NCBI GenBank assembly: GCA_023264755.1
Contig: JAHFVB010000085.1
Span: 1 to 11,992, forward strand
DNA length: 11,992 nt
Source of the DNA: Mycobacterium sp.
Lineage (GTDB): Bacteria > Actinomycetota > Actinomycetes > Mycobacteriales > Mycobacteriaceae
Direction of reading: 5' to 3'
The notes under the pieces are model-generated. The model saw only the letters and a program-made list of their open reading frames with translations. It was not told the DNA's origin and searched no databases. Positions within the stretch are counted from its first letter, which is position 1, and every line of letters begins with the position of its first letter. The position numbers and the translations under genes were made by a program. This document shows, in pieces, positions 1 to 6,029 of this stretch.

Positions 1-1440
1 CACGCTCAGCCGCTGCAAGCCCACCGCGACCTGAACGGCGCGCACGGTGTCGGCGAAGTTGGTGGCGTCCAGGCCGACCTGCACGTGCGGCATCAACGCC
101 TGCGGCAACGAACCGAACCCCGGGGGGATCGGCGGCTGTGCGGGGGTGCTTTCGACGACGGTGTTGCCTGCGATCCGCAGGGTGATGGGCCTGAATTCGC
201 CACAGCGTCCGGTGTTCCCACTGGTGTTGACCGCCACCACCAGGCTGGTGTAGCGGCGCGCCAGTCGGTCGGGAACGTCGATCCAGCGGTCGATGGCACC
301 GTTGCCCTCGGTCGACCAGGTGTCGATGACCTCGCCTCCGACCGACGCGGTGAGCTGGGCGCCGAAGGCGGCGGGGACGGGCGTGTAGGACCCCATCAGG
401 TGGACCCGGAAGCCCTGGGTCGGGTGGCCGAACCTGGTCTGGTCCAAGGCAATGCCCACTTGCGGGGCGATGCCGGTGGCGGTCGGGGCGGGCTGATTCA
501 GCTGGGCCAGCGTCGTGGAGTCACCCGGCAGCCAGGTGGTCGGATGCAGTTCGCCGGCAACCACTTTGGGGCTGACGGCCATGCTCAACGAACTGTCCGT
601 CAGCAGCCGGGCCTGGTTGGTCAGCTGGTTCGGCGGCCCCGATATCACCAGGCTGGGAACGCCGGTGGTTTCGGTCAGTGCCAGGCCGGGGTCTGGACCC
701 TCCTTGACGACGAGCTGGCGTTCCATGGGCAGCGACGGTTCGCTGAGCGTGTTCGCGCCGTCGGGCAGGGCGACCACGCTCACCTGGGGGGCCTGACTGC
801 GGTAGCGCGCGACCAGGGCGGTGGCCAGCTGCACGGCGGCGTCGGATTCGGCCTCCGTCGGCTTGGAGGGCACGGCGATGGTCAGCTTGTGCAGGACGGG
901 TGGCAGGAATTCGGCGACCGTCGTCGGGGCGACCTCGGCTCCGGTGTAGCTGACCGACAGCCGGTCGAGCTGGACCGGGTTCAGTTGGTCGAGACAGAAA
1001 TCCGCTCCGGGAAGGGCCGTCAGGGTCAGCGTGACCGTCAGCGCCTTGTCGACGACCTGAGCTCCGTCGAGGGGAATCACGACCGGGGCTGCGTCCGCCA
1101 ACGGCAGCCCGACCTTGCTGATGATCCGATCGTCTTGGGTCACGGTGAGCAGCCCGTACCGCATGGCGAAGGGAAGCTCGACGGTGGCAGTCAGGGTCGC
1201 CGGTACCAACCCGGTGGGGACGGGCACCGACACGGTGGCCGAACTGGTGTCGCCGTAGAAGGAGAGACTCGCGTCCGAACCGAGGTCCGCCAACGACAAC
1301 GTCGGAGCCTCGAGCACGGCGCCGCCCGTCGTGGGGTCGGCGGCGGCACAGGGCATCGTCATGGCGAATAGCACGATCAATCCGGCGAGCGCACCGACAC
1401 GACGTGGCAGTCTCGAACGCATCGCAAGAATCGTGGGCAC
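1..1440 (-). CDS. BcsB-like exported protein, N-terminal 480 codons (3' end off window)
   Basis: The frame is open from the GTG at 1440 to the left edge, so the C-terminus is missing. The first 34 residues form a Sec signal peptide: basic MRSRLPRR, a hydrophobic stretch at about 15-30, and an A-A-A/DP cleavage site after Ala34, as in many mycobacterial secreted proteins. The rest is rich in beta strand, with an early domain at about 45-125 (LSFYGDTSSATVSVPVP), an alpha/beta region at about 160-260, then a second beta domain. This alternation resembles BcsB, the periplasmic partner of cellulose synthase BcsA (carbohydrate-binding jelly rolls alternating with flavodoxin-like domains). BcsB proteins usually have 650-800 residues and a C-terminal membrane helix, which cannot be checked here. 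The start is fixed by an AGGAG Shine-Dalgarno 6 nt upstream and an in-frame TAG at 1450-1452. A bcsA-like glycosyltransferase is expected nearby. The family call is inferred from overall pattern; another exported beta-rich protein is possible. Confidence 0.62.
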   Translation of the reverse strand, partial: MPTILAMRSRLPRRVGALAGLIVLFAMTMPCAAADPTTGGAVLEAPTLSLADLGSDASLSFYGDTSSATVSVPVPTGLVPATLTATVELPFAMRYGLLTVTQDDRIISKVGLPLADAAPVVIPLDGAQVVDKALTVTLTLTALPGADFCLDQLNPVQLDRLSVSYTGAEVAPTTVAEFLPPVLHKLTIAVPSKPTEAESDAAVQLATALVARYRSQAPQVSVVALPDGANTLSEPSLPMERQLVVKEGPDPGLALTETTGVPSLVISGPPNQLTNQARLLTDSSLSMAVSPKVVAGELHPTTWLPGDSTTLAQLNQPAPTATGIAPQVGIALDQTRFGHPTQGFRVHLMGSYTPVPAAFGAQLTASVGGEVIDTWSTEGNGAIDRWIDVPDRLARRYTSLVVAVNTSGNTGRCGEFRPITLRIAGNTVVESTPAQPPIPPGFGSLPQALMPHVQVGLDATNFADTVRAVQVAVGLQRLSV

Positions 1441-1446
1441 GTGAGT

Positions 1447-1451
1447 CTCCT
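1447..1451 (-). promoter_or_regulatory. Ribosome binding site of the BcsB-like gene
   Basis: AGGAG on the minus strand, followed by six bases (ACTCAC) and then GTG at 1440. It supports the GTG over the in-frame ATG at 1422, which lies inside the signal peptide and has no comparable site. Confidence 0.65.
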
Positions 1452-1452
1452 A

Positions 1453-1506
1453 GCCGTTGTCGCCATTGCTGCCGTTGTCGCCGTTGCTGTCATTGTCGCC
1501 ATTGCC
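1453..1506. repeat. 3 x 18 bp tandem repeat in the leader of the BcsB-like gene
   Basis: Three 18-bp units lie end to end at 1453-1470 (GCCGTTGTCGCCATTGCT), 1471-1488 (one change) and 1489-1506 (a few changes). Each is itself two related 9-mers of the type GCCNTTGNC. Read in the frame of the downstream gene, the minus strand would give a Gly-Asp-Asn/Gly-Ser-Asn peptide, but a stop at 1450-1452 separates it from the GTG and no start codon precedes it. It is therefore most likely untranslated leader DNA that could vary in copy number. Confidence 0.75.
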
Positions 1507-1531
1507 GAAGCCACAAAACTGCGCTCACGCT

Positions 1532-1537
1532 AACTTA
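1532..1537 (-). promoter_or_regulatory. Possible -10 box for the BcsB-like gene
   Basis: TAAGTT on the minus strand matches the mycobacterial TANNNT -10 pattern and predicts a transcript start near 1525. This would give a leader of about 85 nt that contains the tandem repeat. There is no clear -35 at 16-18 bp. The call is weak. Confidence 0.3.
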
Positions 1538-1824
1538 TGAATGCGGCTGAGCGCCGTTGCTGAGTCATTTGCGTGGTAAATCGAGTGTTGGCGCCATTTG
1601 CGAATGATCGAGCCGGGGCGCTGCAGCTCTTCCACATTGCGGCCCTGGCCCCTTCGGCCGTGCTCTCGCATTTCCCTGTGGCCCGAATTCTCGACGCCTG
1701 CACTGAATTGCCGCCGTACCTTTCGGGGCGGATTGTTTGAGCTCCGCTACCGAATTCTCGTTCTCGGCGTTGTTGCTGCCGGGTTGCTCCGGGCGCTATT
1801 TTCCGGACGGGATTTGCCGGGTGC

Positions 1825-1850
1825 CCCGCCCCGGCGTACGTCGGGGCGGG
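1825..1850. promoter_or_regulatory. GC-rich inverted repeat (hairpin or operator)
   Basis: CCCGCCCCG (1825-1833) and CGGGGCGGG (1842-1850) are perfect 9-bp arms around GCGTACGT, which adds a G-T and a C-G pair to leave a GTAC loop. No gene ends just upstream on either strand and no T-run follows, so an ordinary terminator is not obvious. It lies about 37 bp upstream of the predicted -10 box at 1887, so an operator is equally possible. Confidence 0.55.
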
Positions 1851-1886
1851 CGAGTCCGATCGCGAGAGGCGTGCACACGGGTGGGT

Positions 1887-1892
1887 TAGCCT
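1887..1892 (+). promoter_or_regulatory. Predicted -10 box of the split-barrel gene
   Basis: TAGCCT matches TANNNT and predicts a start of transcription near 1899, giving a leader of about 33 nt that contains GAGGAG (1921-1926), 5 nt before the GTG at 1932. The -35 is not recognisable. Confidence 0.4.
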
Positions 1893-1931
1893 GACGGGCA
1901 GCGGAGATTCCGGACTGACCGAGGAGCGTGC

Positions 1932-2603
1932 GTGACCCAGCCCCCGACCCGGATCAGCAGACTCAGCGAGCTTCAGGACGAATCGCGTTCCGGCCTGGAT
2001 GCATTGCTCGACAGCACGCCGCTGGCCACCATCGCGCTGATGCGAGACGGGCATCCGGTCGTCTTTCCGACCGGGTTCGCCCGCGTGGGCGACGAATTGG
2101 TGATCCACGGGTCGACGGGTTCGCCGTGGTTGCGCGCCTTGGCCGCCGGTGCGTCGGCGGCCGTTTCGGTCACTGCCCTGGACGGGCTCATCGTCGCTCG
2201 CAGCGCCTTCGAGTCGTCGTTCCGATACCGCAGCGCAACGCTTTTCGGTGTCTTCGAGCCGGTGCCCGACACCGAGCGGATTTGTTACCTGGACGCGTTG
2301 ACCGAAGGTTTTCTGCCCGGCCGGGTCGGCGAAGTGCGGGCCAGCACCCGCAAGGAGCTCGCCGCGACGATCGTGCTGCGGATGCCGATCGGCCCGCAGA
2401 ACTGGTCGCTGAAGGTCAGTGCGGGCTGGTCCGACGACCCCGACGAGGACGTCGCGTCCGGGGTGTGGGCCGGGGTCGTGCCGATGTCGGTCGGTTACGG
2501 TGCGCCGTTGCCGGCGCCCGATTGTGACCCGGCGATACCGGTGCCCCCGTCGGTTCGCGCGCTGTCGGGGCTCGGCGCCGACGCGCCGCCGTCAGTCCAG
2601 TAG
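1932..2603 (+). CDS. FMN-binding split-barrel (pyridoxamine 5'-phosphate oxidase family) protein
   Basis: A 223-residue soluble protein of the flavin-nucleotide-binding split-barrel type (NimA/Pyridox_ox_2-like). Features seen: an N-terminal helix RISRLSELQDESRSGLDALLDSTPLATIALMRDGHPVVFPTGFARVGDELVIHGSTGSPWLRAL, where 'ATIALMRDGHPVVFPTGF' and 'ELVIHGSTGSPWLRAL' are the usual first barrel strands; 'SAAVSVTALDGLIVARSAFESSFRYRSATLFG' in the middle; and 'NWSLKVSAGWSDDPDED' near the C-terminus. The family binds FMN or F420 and reduces or oxidises small substrates; the substrate here cannot be told. The GTG start is chosen because GAGGAG lies 5 nt upstream. The 3' end overlaps the convergent amidohydrolase gene by 12 bp. 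Family call confident, function not. Confidence 0.85.
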   Translation: MTQPPTRISRLSELQDESRSGLDALLDSTPLATIALMRDGHPVVFPTGFARVGDELVIHGSTGSPWLRALAAGASAAVSVTALDGLIVARSAFESSFRYRSATLFGVFEPVPDTERICYLDALTEGFLPGRVGEVRASTRKELAATIVLRMPIGPQNWSLKVSAGWSDDPDEDVASGVWAGVVPMSVGYGAPLPAPDCDPAIPVPPSVRALSGLGADAPPSVQ

Positions 2604-3419
2604 TCGGGTGCGGCGGTAGAGGTCGACGCGCCGATCGCCGTGAACGTCGTTGTACTCGTTGAACTTCTTGACCCGCGACGCCGCCAAGTCGACGTCGGCG
2701 GTGATGTTGCCGGCCACGCCGAAGTCGGCGATGGCCAGCGGGTAGCCGTCGGCATCGGTGATCACGCTGCCGCCGATCCAGTCCACCCCCCGCTCGACGC
2801 CGGTGCGGTCGCACACCGCGATCGGCATCCGGTTCATCCCGGCACCGGCCAGCACTCGCACCAACTCGGTGGGCCGCTCGCCCTGCGGCCGTGGCAACAG
2901 TGGCCAGTTCACCGGCACGCACAACAGGTCGGCACCCTCCAACGCCACCGCGCGGACCCATTCGGGGAATTCGACGTCGTAGCAAATCATTACGCCGATG
3001 CGGCCGTGTTCGGTGTCCACCACCAGCGGCAGCTCGTCGGCCTGGTCGAAGACGGCGTTCTCGGTATCCCACAGATGCGCCTTGCGGTAGACCCCACGTA
3101 GGCCGGTCGGGTCTACCACGGCGGCACTGTTGTAGACCTTGTCTCCCGCGGCTTCGGGGAAGCCGGCGACGATGGTCAGTCCGAACACGTCGGCGAGATT
3201 CGTCCATTCGGCGATGGCGGCGCCGTCGCGGGGCTCGGCCAGCGACACCAATTCGGACCGGTTGGCGAAGACGTAACCCGAGGAGGCGAGCTCGGGCAGC
3301 ACGACGATCTGGGCGCCGTCGCGGGCGGCCTGTTCGATCGCCATCCGGGCGGCGACGCGGTTACCGGAGGTGTCGGCGATGCGTAGCGGAATCTGACAGC
3401 ACGTCACGCGGGTGGTCAT
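2592..3419 (-). CDS. Nitrilase-superfamily carbon-nitrogen hydrolase
   Basis: 275 residues, a typical single-domain length for this superfamily. The catalytic Glu-Lys-Cys triad is visible: E43 in LPELASSGY, K113 in YRKAHLWDTEN, and C146 in GVMICYDVEFPEWVR. These enzymes cleave non-peptide C-N bonds (amide, carbamoyl or omega-amide) through a cysteine thioester in the cytoplasm. The exact substrate is not evident; an amidase or N-carbamoyl amidohydrolase is likelier than a true nitrilase. The start ATG at 3419 (MTTRVTCCQIPLR) places the first beta strand where the family has it. In-frame upstream codons (e.g. ATG at 3437) have no ribosome binding site. CACCAT ends 7 nt before the ATG, so the message may be leaderless. 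It is divergent from an Rrf2 regulator gene 96 bp away, which makes control by that regulator plausible. Confidence 0.9.
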   Translation of the reverse strand: MTTRVTCCQIPLRIADTSGNRVAARMAIEQAARDGAQIVVLPELASSGYVFANRSELVSLAEPRDGAAIAEWTNLADVFGLTIVAGFPEAAGDKVYNSAAVVDPTGLRGVYRKAHLWDTENAVFDQADELPLVVDTEHGRIGVMICYDVEFPEWVRAVALEGADLLCVPVNWPLLPRPQGERPTELVRVLAGAGMNRMPIAVCDRTGVERGVDWIGGSVITDADGYPLAIADFGVAGNITADVDLAASRVKKFNEYNDVHGDRRVDLYRRTRLLD

Positions 3420-3424
3420 GTCTT

Positions 3425-3438
3425 GATGGTGAACCATC
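3425..3438. promoter_or_regulatory. Palindrome over the predicted amidohydrolase -10 box
   Basis: GATGGT-GA-ACCATC is a perfect 6-bp dyad. On the minus strand it contains CACCAT (3431-3426), the -10-like hexamer that would give a leaderless transcript from the ATG at 3419. A protein bound here would block that promoter. The divergent Rrf2-type regulator is the obvious candidate, but this is inferred from position only. Confidence 0.4.
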
Positions 3439-3502
3439 CGTGGGGGCGAAGCACGGCGACTCGGTAAACCGTCCAGCTCCCAGGTGGTTGGCAACGCGGT
3501 GG

Positions 3503-3508
3503 CACAAT
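3503..3508 (+). promoter_or_regulatory. Predicted -10 box of the Rrf2-type gene
   Basis: CACAAT lies 7 nt before the ATG at 3516, so transcription would begin at or next to the start codon (leaderless). There is no Shine-Dalgarno before the ATG, which agrees. TTGGCA at 3488-3493 is too close to be its -35. Confidence 0.4.
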
Positions 3509-3515
3509 TCGCAGC

Positions 3516-3986
3516 ATGAGGATGTCGGCCAAGGCGGAGTATGCCGTCCGGGCGATGATCCAGCTGGCCACCGTGGGGGAGAACGTGCTGGTCAAGACCG
3601 ACGACCTGGCCAAGGCCCAGGGCATTCCGGCGCAATTCCTGGTCGACATCCTGTCCGACCTGCGCGGCGATCGGTTGGTGCGCAGCCACCGCGGGCGCGA
3701 CGGTGGTTACGAACTGGCCAAGCCGGCCGCCGAGATCAGCATCGCCGACGTGCTGCGCTGCATCGACGGGCCGTTGGCCAGCGTGCGCGACATCGGACTC
3801 GGCGACCTACCGTATTCGGGCCCGACCGCCGCGTTGACCGACGTGTGGCGGGCGCTCCGGGCCAGCATGCGTGCGGTGCTGGAGGAGACCAGCGTCGCCG
3901 ACGTCGCAAGCGGGTCGTTGCCCCGCCACGTCTCCGACTTGGCCGGCAACTACCTCACCGAGGAACACCGGCGTGGGCACGGCTGA
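3516..3986 (+). CDS. Rrf2-family transcriptional regulator without the Fe-S cysteine triad
   Basis: 156 residues, the normal length for Rrf2 proteins (IscR, NsrR, CymR, RsrR). The N-terminal winged helix-turn-helix is clear: [16 protein letters not shown], then [59 protein letters not shown]. The wing '[30 protein letters not shown]' is diagnostic. Family members that bind an iron-sulfur cluster carry three closely spaced cysteines after about residue 90; here C82 is the only cysteine, so a conventional IscR/NsrR-type cluster is not expected and the signal may be a small molecule or a single-thiol switch. It is divergent from the amidohydrolase and heads a coupled unit with a 25-codon ORF and a nitronate monooxygenase, so it probably controls one or both. 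Confidence 0.9.
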   Translation: MRMSAKAEYAVRAMIQLATVGENVLVKTDDLAKAQGIPAQFLVDILSDLRGDRLVRSHRGRDGGYELAKPAAEISIADVLRCIDGPLASVRDIGLGDLPYSGPTAALTDVWRALRASMRAVLEETSVADVASGSLPRHVSDLAGNYLTEEHRRGHG

Positions 3987-4063
3987 TGAAGAAGTTCTCC
4001 GTCTTCCCCACGCTCGGTCCTGAACCACAGGACTGCTGGCAATTCGCAAAGGCGGTGCGGTAA
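3986..4063 (+). CDS. Candidate 25-residue small protein or coupling ORF
   Basis: ATG at 3986 overlaps the regulator's stop (TGATG), and the frame ends in TAA at 4061-4063, immediately before the GTG of the next gene. It therefore fills the whole gap, begins [11 protein letters not shown] and ends QFAKAVR, with one Cys-Trp pair in the middle and no membrane segment. Third codon positions are mostly G or C, as in neighbouring genes. It is in the same frame as the nitronate monooxygenase, so a single readthrough of TAA would join the two. There is no Shine-Dalgarno of its own; translation would depend on coupling from the regulator. No known family is recognised. It could be a real microprotein, a device that carries ribosomes to the next start, or the remnant of a longer N-terminus. 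Confidence 0.45.
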   Translation: MKKFSVFPTLGPEPQDCWQFAKAVR

Positions 4064-5080
4064 GTGACTGGGTTTCAGCTCTCCGACCTGACGGCTCCGG
4101 TGATCGTCGCCCCGATGGCCGGTGGCCCGTCGACTCCGGAACTGGCCGCCGCCGCGTCGAATGCGGGCGCGCTGGGTTTCCTTGCGGCCGGCTATCTCAC
4201 CGCGGAGGTGCTCGGCGATCGCCTCACGGCCGCGCGGAGGTTGACCACCGGGCCGCTCGGCGTCAACCTCTTCGTCCCCGGGCCCAGCGCCGCGCTTCCC
4301 GGCGCGGTCGAGGGCTACGCGAAGTCGCTTGCCGACGAGGCCGAGCGTTACGACGTGCAGCTGGGTGAGCCACGGTTCGACGACGACGCGTGGGCCGCGA
4401 AACTCGAAGTGGTCCTGGACTTGCGGCCAGACGTGGTGTCGTTCACCTTCGGTCTGCCGTCCTCCGAGGAATGCGCCCGCCTGCGCGGTGAGGGGATCTA
4501 CCCGATCGCGACGGTGACGACGTTGAGGGAAGCCGAGCAGGCCGTCGCGTGCGGGGTCCGCGCGCTGGTCGCGCAGGGTCCTTCGGCGGGCGGGCATCGC
4601 GGCACGTTCGACCCAGTTGCCGAGCCCGCTACCCAGCCGCTCGACCAGCTGCTGCACGCGGTGAGCGTGGGCACCCACCTGCCGGTGATCGCCGCGGGCG
4701 GCCTGATGACCGCCGCGGACGTCGCCGACGTACTGGCCTCCGGCGCGGTGGCTGCGCAGCTCGGGACGGCGTTCCTGCTCGCCGACGAGGCGGGCAGCAG
4801 TCCGGTCCACCGGGCCGCGCTGACGGGCGGACAGTTCACCGAAACCGCGGTCACCAAGGCCTTTTCGGGCCGCTACGCGCGCGGCCTGCGCAACCGGTTC
4901 ATCGACGATCACGACGCGTCCGCCCCGTTCGGCTATCCCGAGGTGCACTATCTGACGAGCCCGCTGCGGGCGGCGTCGGTGCGGGCGGGGGATCCGCAGG
5001 CCACCAACATCTGGGCGGGCACCGGCTTCCAGCAGGCCAGGTCCGGATCGGTCGCGGAGCTCATCGCCGCCTTGACCTAG
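4064..5080 (+). CDS. Nitronate monooxygenase (2-nitropropane dioxygenase family)
   Basis: 338 residues, an FMN-dependent TIM-barrel enzyme that oxidises alkyl nitronates such as propionate 3-nitronate, usually as a detoxification step in the cytoplasm. The N-terminal strand PVIVAPMAGGPSTPELAAAASNAGALGFLAAGYL is characteristic. The loop QGPSAGGHRGTFD carries the catalytic-base histidine (H178) of class I enzymes. AAGGLM (210-215) and AQLGTAFL (231-238) match the FMN phosphate-binding segments. The GTG at 4064 directly follows TAA; an AAAGGCGG stretch a few bases upstream can serve as ribosome binding site. The final TAG lies in the first unit of a tandem repeat. Family members also act as enoyl-ACP reductases or unassigned FMN oxidases, so the substrate is open. 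Confidence 0.9.
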   Translation: MTGFQLSDLTAPVIVAPMAGGPSTPELAAAASNAGALGFLAAGYLTAEVLGDRLTAARRLTTGPLGVNLFVPGPSAALPGAVEGYAKSLADEAERYDVQLGEPRFDDDAWAAKLEVVLDLRPDVVSFTFGLPSSEECARLRGEGIYPIATVTTLREAEQAVACGVRALVAQGPSAGGHRGTFDPVAEPATQPLDQLLHAVSVGTHLPVIAAGGLMTAADVADVLASGAVAAQLGTAFLLADEAGSSPVHRAALTGGQFTETAVTKAFSGRYARGLRNRFIDDHDASAPFGYPEVHYLTSPLRAASVRAGDPQATNIWAGTGFQQARSGSVAELIAALT

Positions 5081-5127
5081 TTGTATTGACCTAGGTGTAT
5101 CGACCTAGGTGTACTGACCTGGGTCAG
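5072..5127. repeat. 4 x 14 bp tandem repeat between convergent operons
   Basis: Units are TTGACCTAGTTGTA (5072-5085), TTGACCTAGGTGTA (5086-5099), TCGACCTAGGTGTA (5100-5113) and the more diverged CTGACCTGGGTCAG (5114-5127). The first contains the stop codon of the nitronate monooxygenase and the last contains the stop codon of the minus-strand DUF4097-type gene. Because 14 is not a multiple of three, the three TAGs (5078, 5092, 5106) fall in all three plus-strand frames. Units 2 and 3 contain the palindrome ACCTAGGT. Confidence 0.85.
5115..5126. terminator. Palindrome at the convergent gene ends
   Basis: TGACC-TG-GGTCA is a 5-bp inverted repeat within the last repeat unit that overlaps the DUF4097-type stop codon (5124-5126). 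It could help form a bidirectional termination structure with the neighbouring ACCTAGGT palindromes, but the arms are short and no T-run follows. Confidence 0.25.
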
Positions 5128-6008
5128 TTGCCCAGCGTTCTGATGGTGGCATTGCCGTCCCGCACGCTGACCGTCACCTGTCCGACGGCGCGCGCCGGGT
5201 CGCTGGTCTGCGGCACGCGGACCTGGGTCGAGCCGCCGTAGGTACGGACCAGGTACGGCCCCACCCTGGGCAGCGCGAGCGAGACGTCGCCGTCCACGCT
5301 GACGATCTCGGTGTTGCGGGGTGCCGCCTCGGCGAACTCGACGGTGACGTCGCCGTCGCCGGATCGCACGACGAACGACTCGGAGACCGCGACGGGGTGC
5401 TGGGTGACCACCCGGCCGTCCCTGGTGTTGACGTCGACGCGACGGGCGTTGCCTCCCAACACGATTGCGCCGTCGGTGTTGTGTACCGTCAGTTGGTCGA
5501 GGTCGGCCTGTGCGATCAGCACGCCGTCGTCCTGCTGGACGGTCACCGCCATCCGTCGCGCCAGGTCGGGCGGCAGGGTCACGGTGAGTTCACCGGCGCG
5601 CACCCACGACAGGAACGAGGACTCCCGTTCGCTGACGGTCACCCGCGTGCCGTCCGCGTCCCCGGTGACCAGCAGCCCGTCCGCCGTAGACCGGGTGGAC
5701 TTGACCTGACGCATCGAGACCGTCGGCTCGCGGGCGTCGCGATCGGTGACGATCCGCACCGCGGACGCGACGTCGCCGGTGTCGATGGTGAGCGTCCGCA
5801 GGTCGGCGGGCAGCTTCGTGGTGTCGGCGACGACGCGCACGGCACCGGTGGCCCACCCCGCGAGCGCCAGCGCTGCCACGGTGCCCGCCACGACCACGGC
5901 GGCCACCGTCACCAGCGCGATCCGAACCGCCGTGCGTCCACCGGGGGTCAGGGGCGGCGGCGCTGGCTCGGTGGGCGGTGCGGGCGGTGGGGGAGCGACG
6001 ATGGTCAT
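5124..6008 (-). CDS. Membrane-anchored DUF4097 (LiaG-type beta-repeat) protein
   Basis: 294 residues: a short proline-rich cytoplasmic N-terminus (VAPPPPAPPTEPAPPP), one membrane helix at about 27-53, and an extracytoplasmic domain of short repeating beta strands with aspartate-glycine turns (TIDTGDVASAV, VHNTDGAIVLGG, VNTRDGRVVTQH, VRSGDGDVTVEF, VSVDGDVSLAL, VSVRDGNATI). This turn pattern is typical of DUF4097 proteins, a right-handed beta-helix-like fold that includes LiaG beside the Bacillus LiaFSR envelope-stress system. AAAGGA lies 8 nt before the ATG. The gene follows the response regulator by 21 nt and is probably the last gene of its operon. A role in sensing or buffering envelope stress is inferred from this arrangement. 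The fold call is good; the function is unknown. Confidence 0.8.
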   Translation of the reverse strand: MTIVAPPPPAPPTEPAPPPLTPGGRTAVRIALVTVAAVVVAGTVAALALAGWATGAVRVVADTTKLPADLRTLTIDTGDVASAVRIVTDRDAREPTVSMRQVKSTRSTADGLLVTGDADGTRVTVSERESSFLSWVRAGELTVTLPPDLARRMAVTVQQDDGVLIAQADLDQLTVHNTDGAIVLGGNARRVDVNTRDGRVVTQHPVAVSESFVVRSGDGDVTVEFAEAAPRNTEIVSVDGDVSLALPRVGPYLVRTYGGSTQVRVPQTSDPARAVGQVTVSVRDGNATIRTLGN

Positions 6009-6029
6009 GGTGGAAGTCCTTTCGGCGGT

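Larger units (their letters stand above)
1508..1931. other. Intergenic region without a convincing gene
   Basis: About 420 bp between the divergent BcsB-like and split-barrel genes. Frames open here are arginine-rich or low in third-position G+C and lack ribosome binding sites. The stretch 1680-1800 is locally richer in A+T and contains the 11-mer CCGAATTCTCG twice (1683-1693 and 1750-1760). It also holds a strong hairpin (1825-1850) and the downstream promoter (1887-1892). Confidence 0.6.

Noticed and set aside
85..1371. Long plus-strand open frame (428 codons) opposite the BcsB-like gene
   Set aside because: Its product is Arg/Gly/Gln-rich without domain features, and the minus strand has a signal peptide, ribosome binding site and coherent beta-rich protein. 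It is a high-GC shadow.
1490..1528. A 12-codon GTG-started mini-ORF (VSAVLWLRQWRQ) near the predicted mRNA start of the BcsB-like gene
   Set aside because: It could be a leaderless leader peptide, but the promoter match is weak and the ORF overlaps the tandem repeat; not enough to call a gene.
1683..1760. Two copies of CCGAATTCTCG
   Set aside because: An 11-bp repeat 67 bp apart with no wider similarity; too short to interpret.
1598..1894. Plus-strand open frame of 98 codons upstream of the split-barrel gene
   Set aside because: It has a TTG start without a Shine-Dalgarno, mixed third-position composition, and spans the strong hairpin at 1825-1850 and the predicted promoter at 1887.
1530..2108. 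Minus-strand open frame of 192 codons across the intergenic region
   Set aside because: It runs antisense into the N-terminus of the split-barrel gene, has no ribosome binding site, and its composition is that of antisense high-GC DNA.
3420..3689. N-terminal extension of the amidohydrolase gene to an upstream start
   Set aside because: It would overlap the divergent Rrf2 gene and lacks family similarity; the family's first strand begins at the ATG at 3419.
2891..4063. Plus-strand open frame of 390 codons across the amidohydrolase and Rrf2 genes
   Set aside because: It is extremely Arg-rich over most of its length and antisense to a gene with a visible catalytic triad. Only its last 25 codons, which tile the gap at 3986-4063, were kept.
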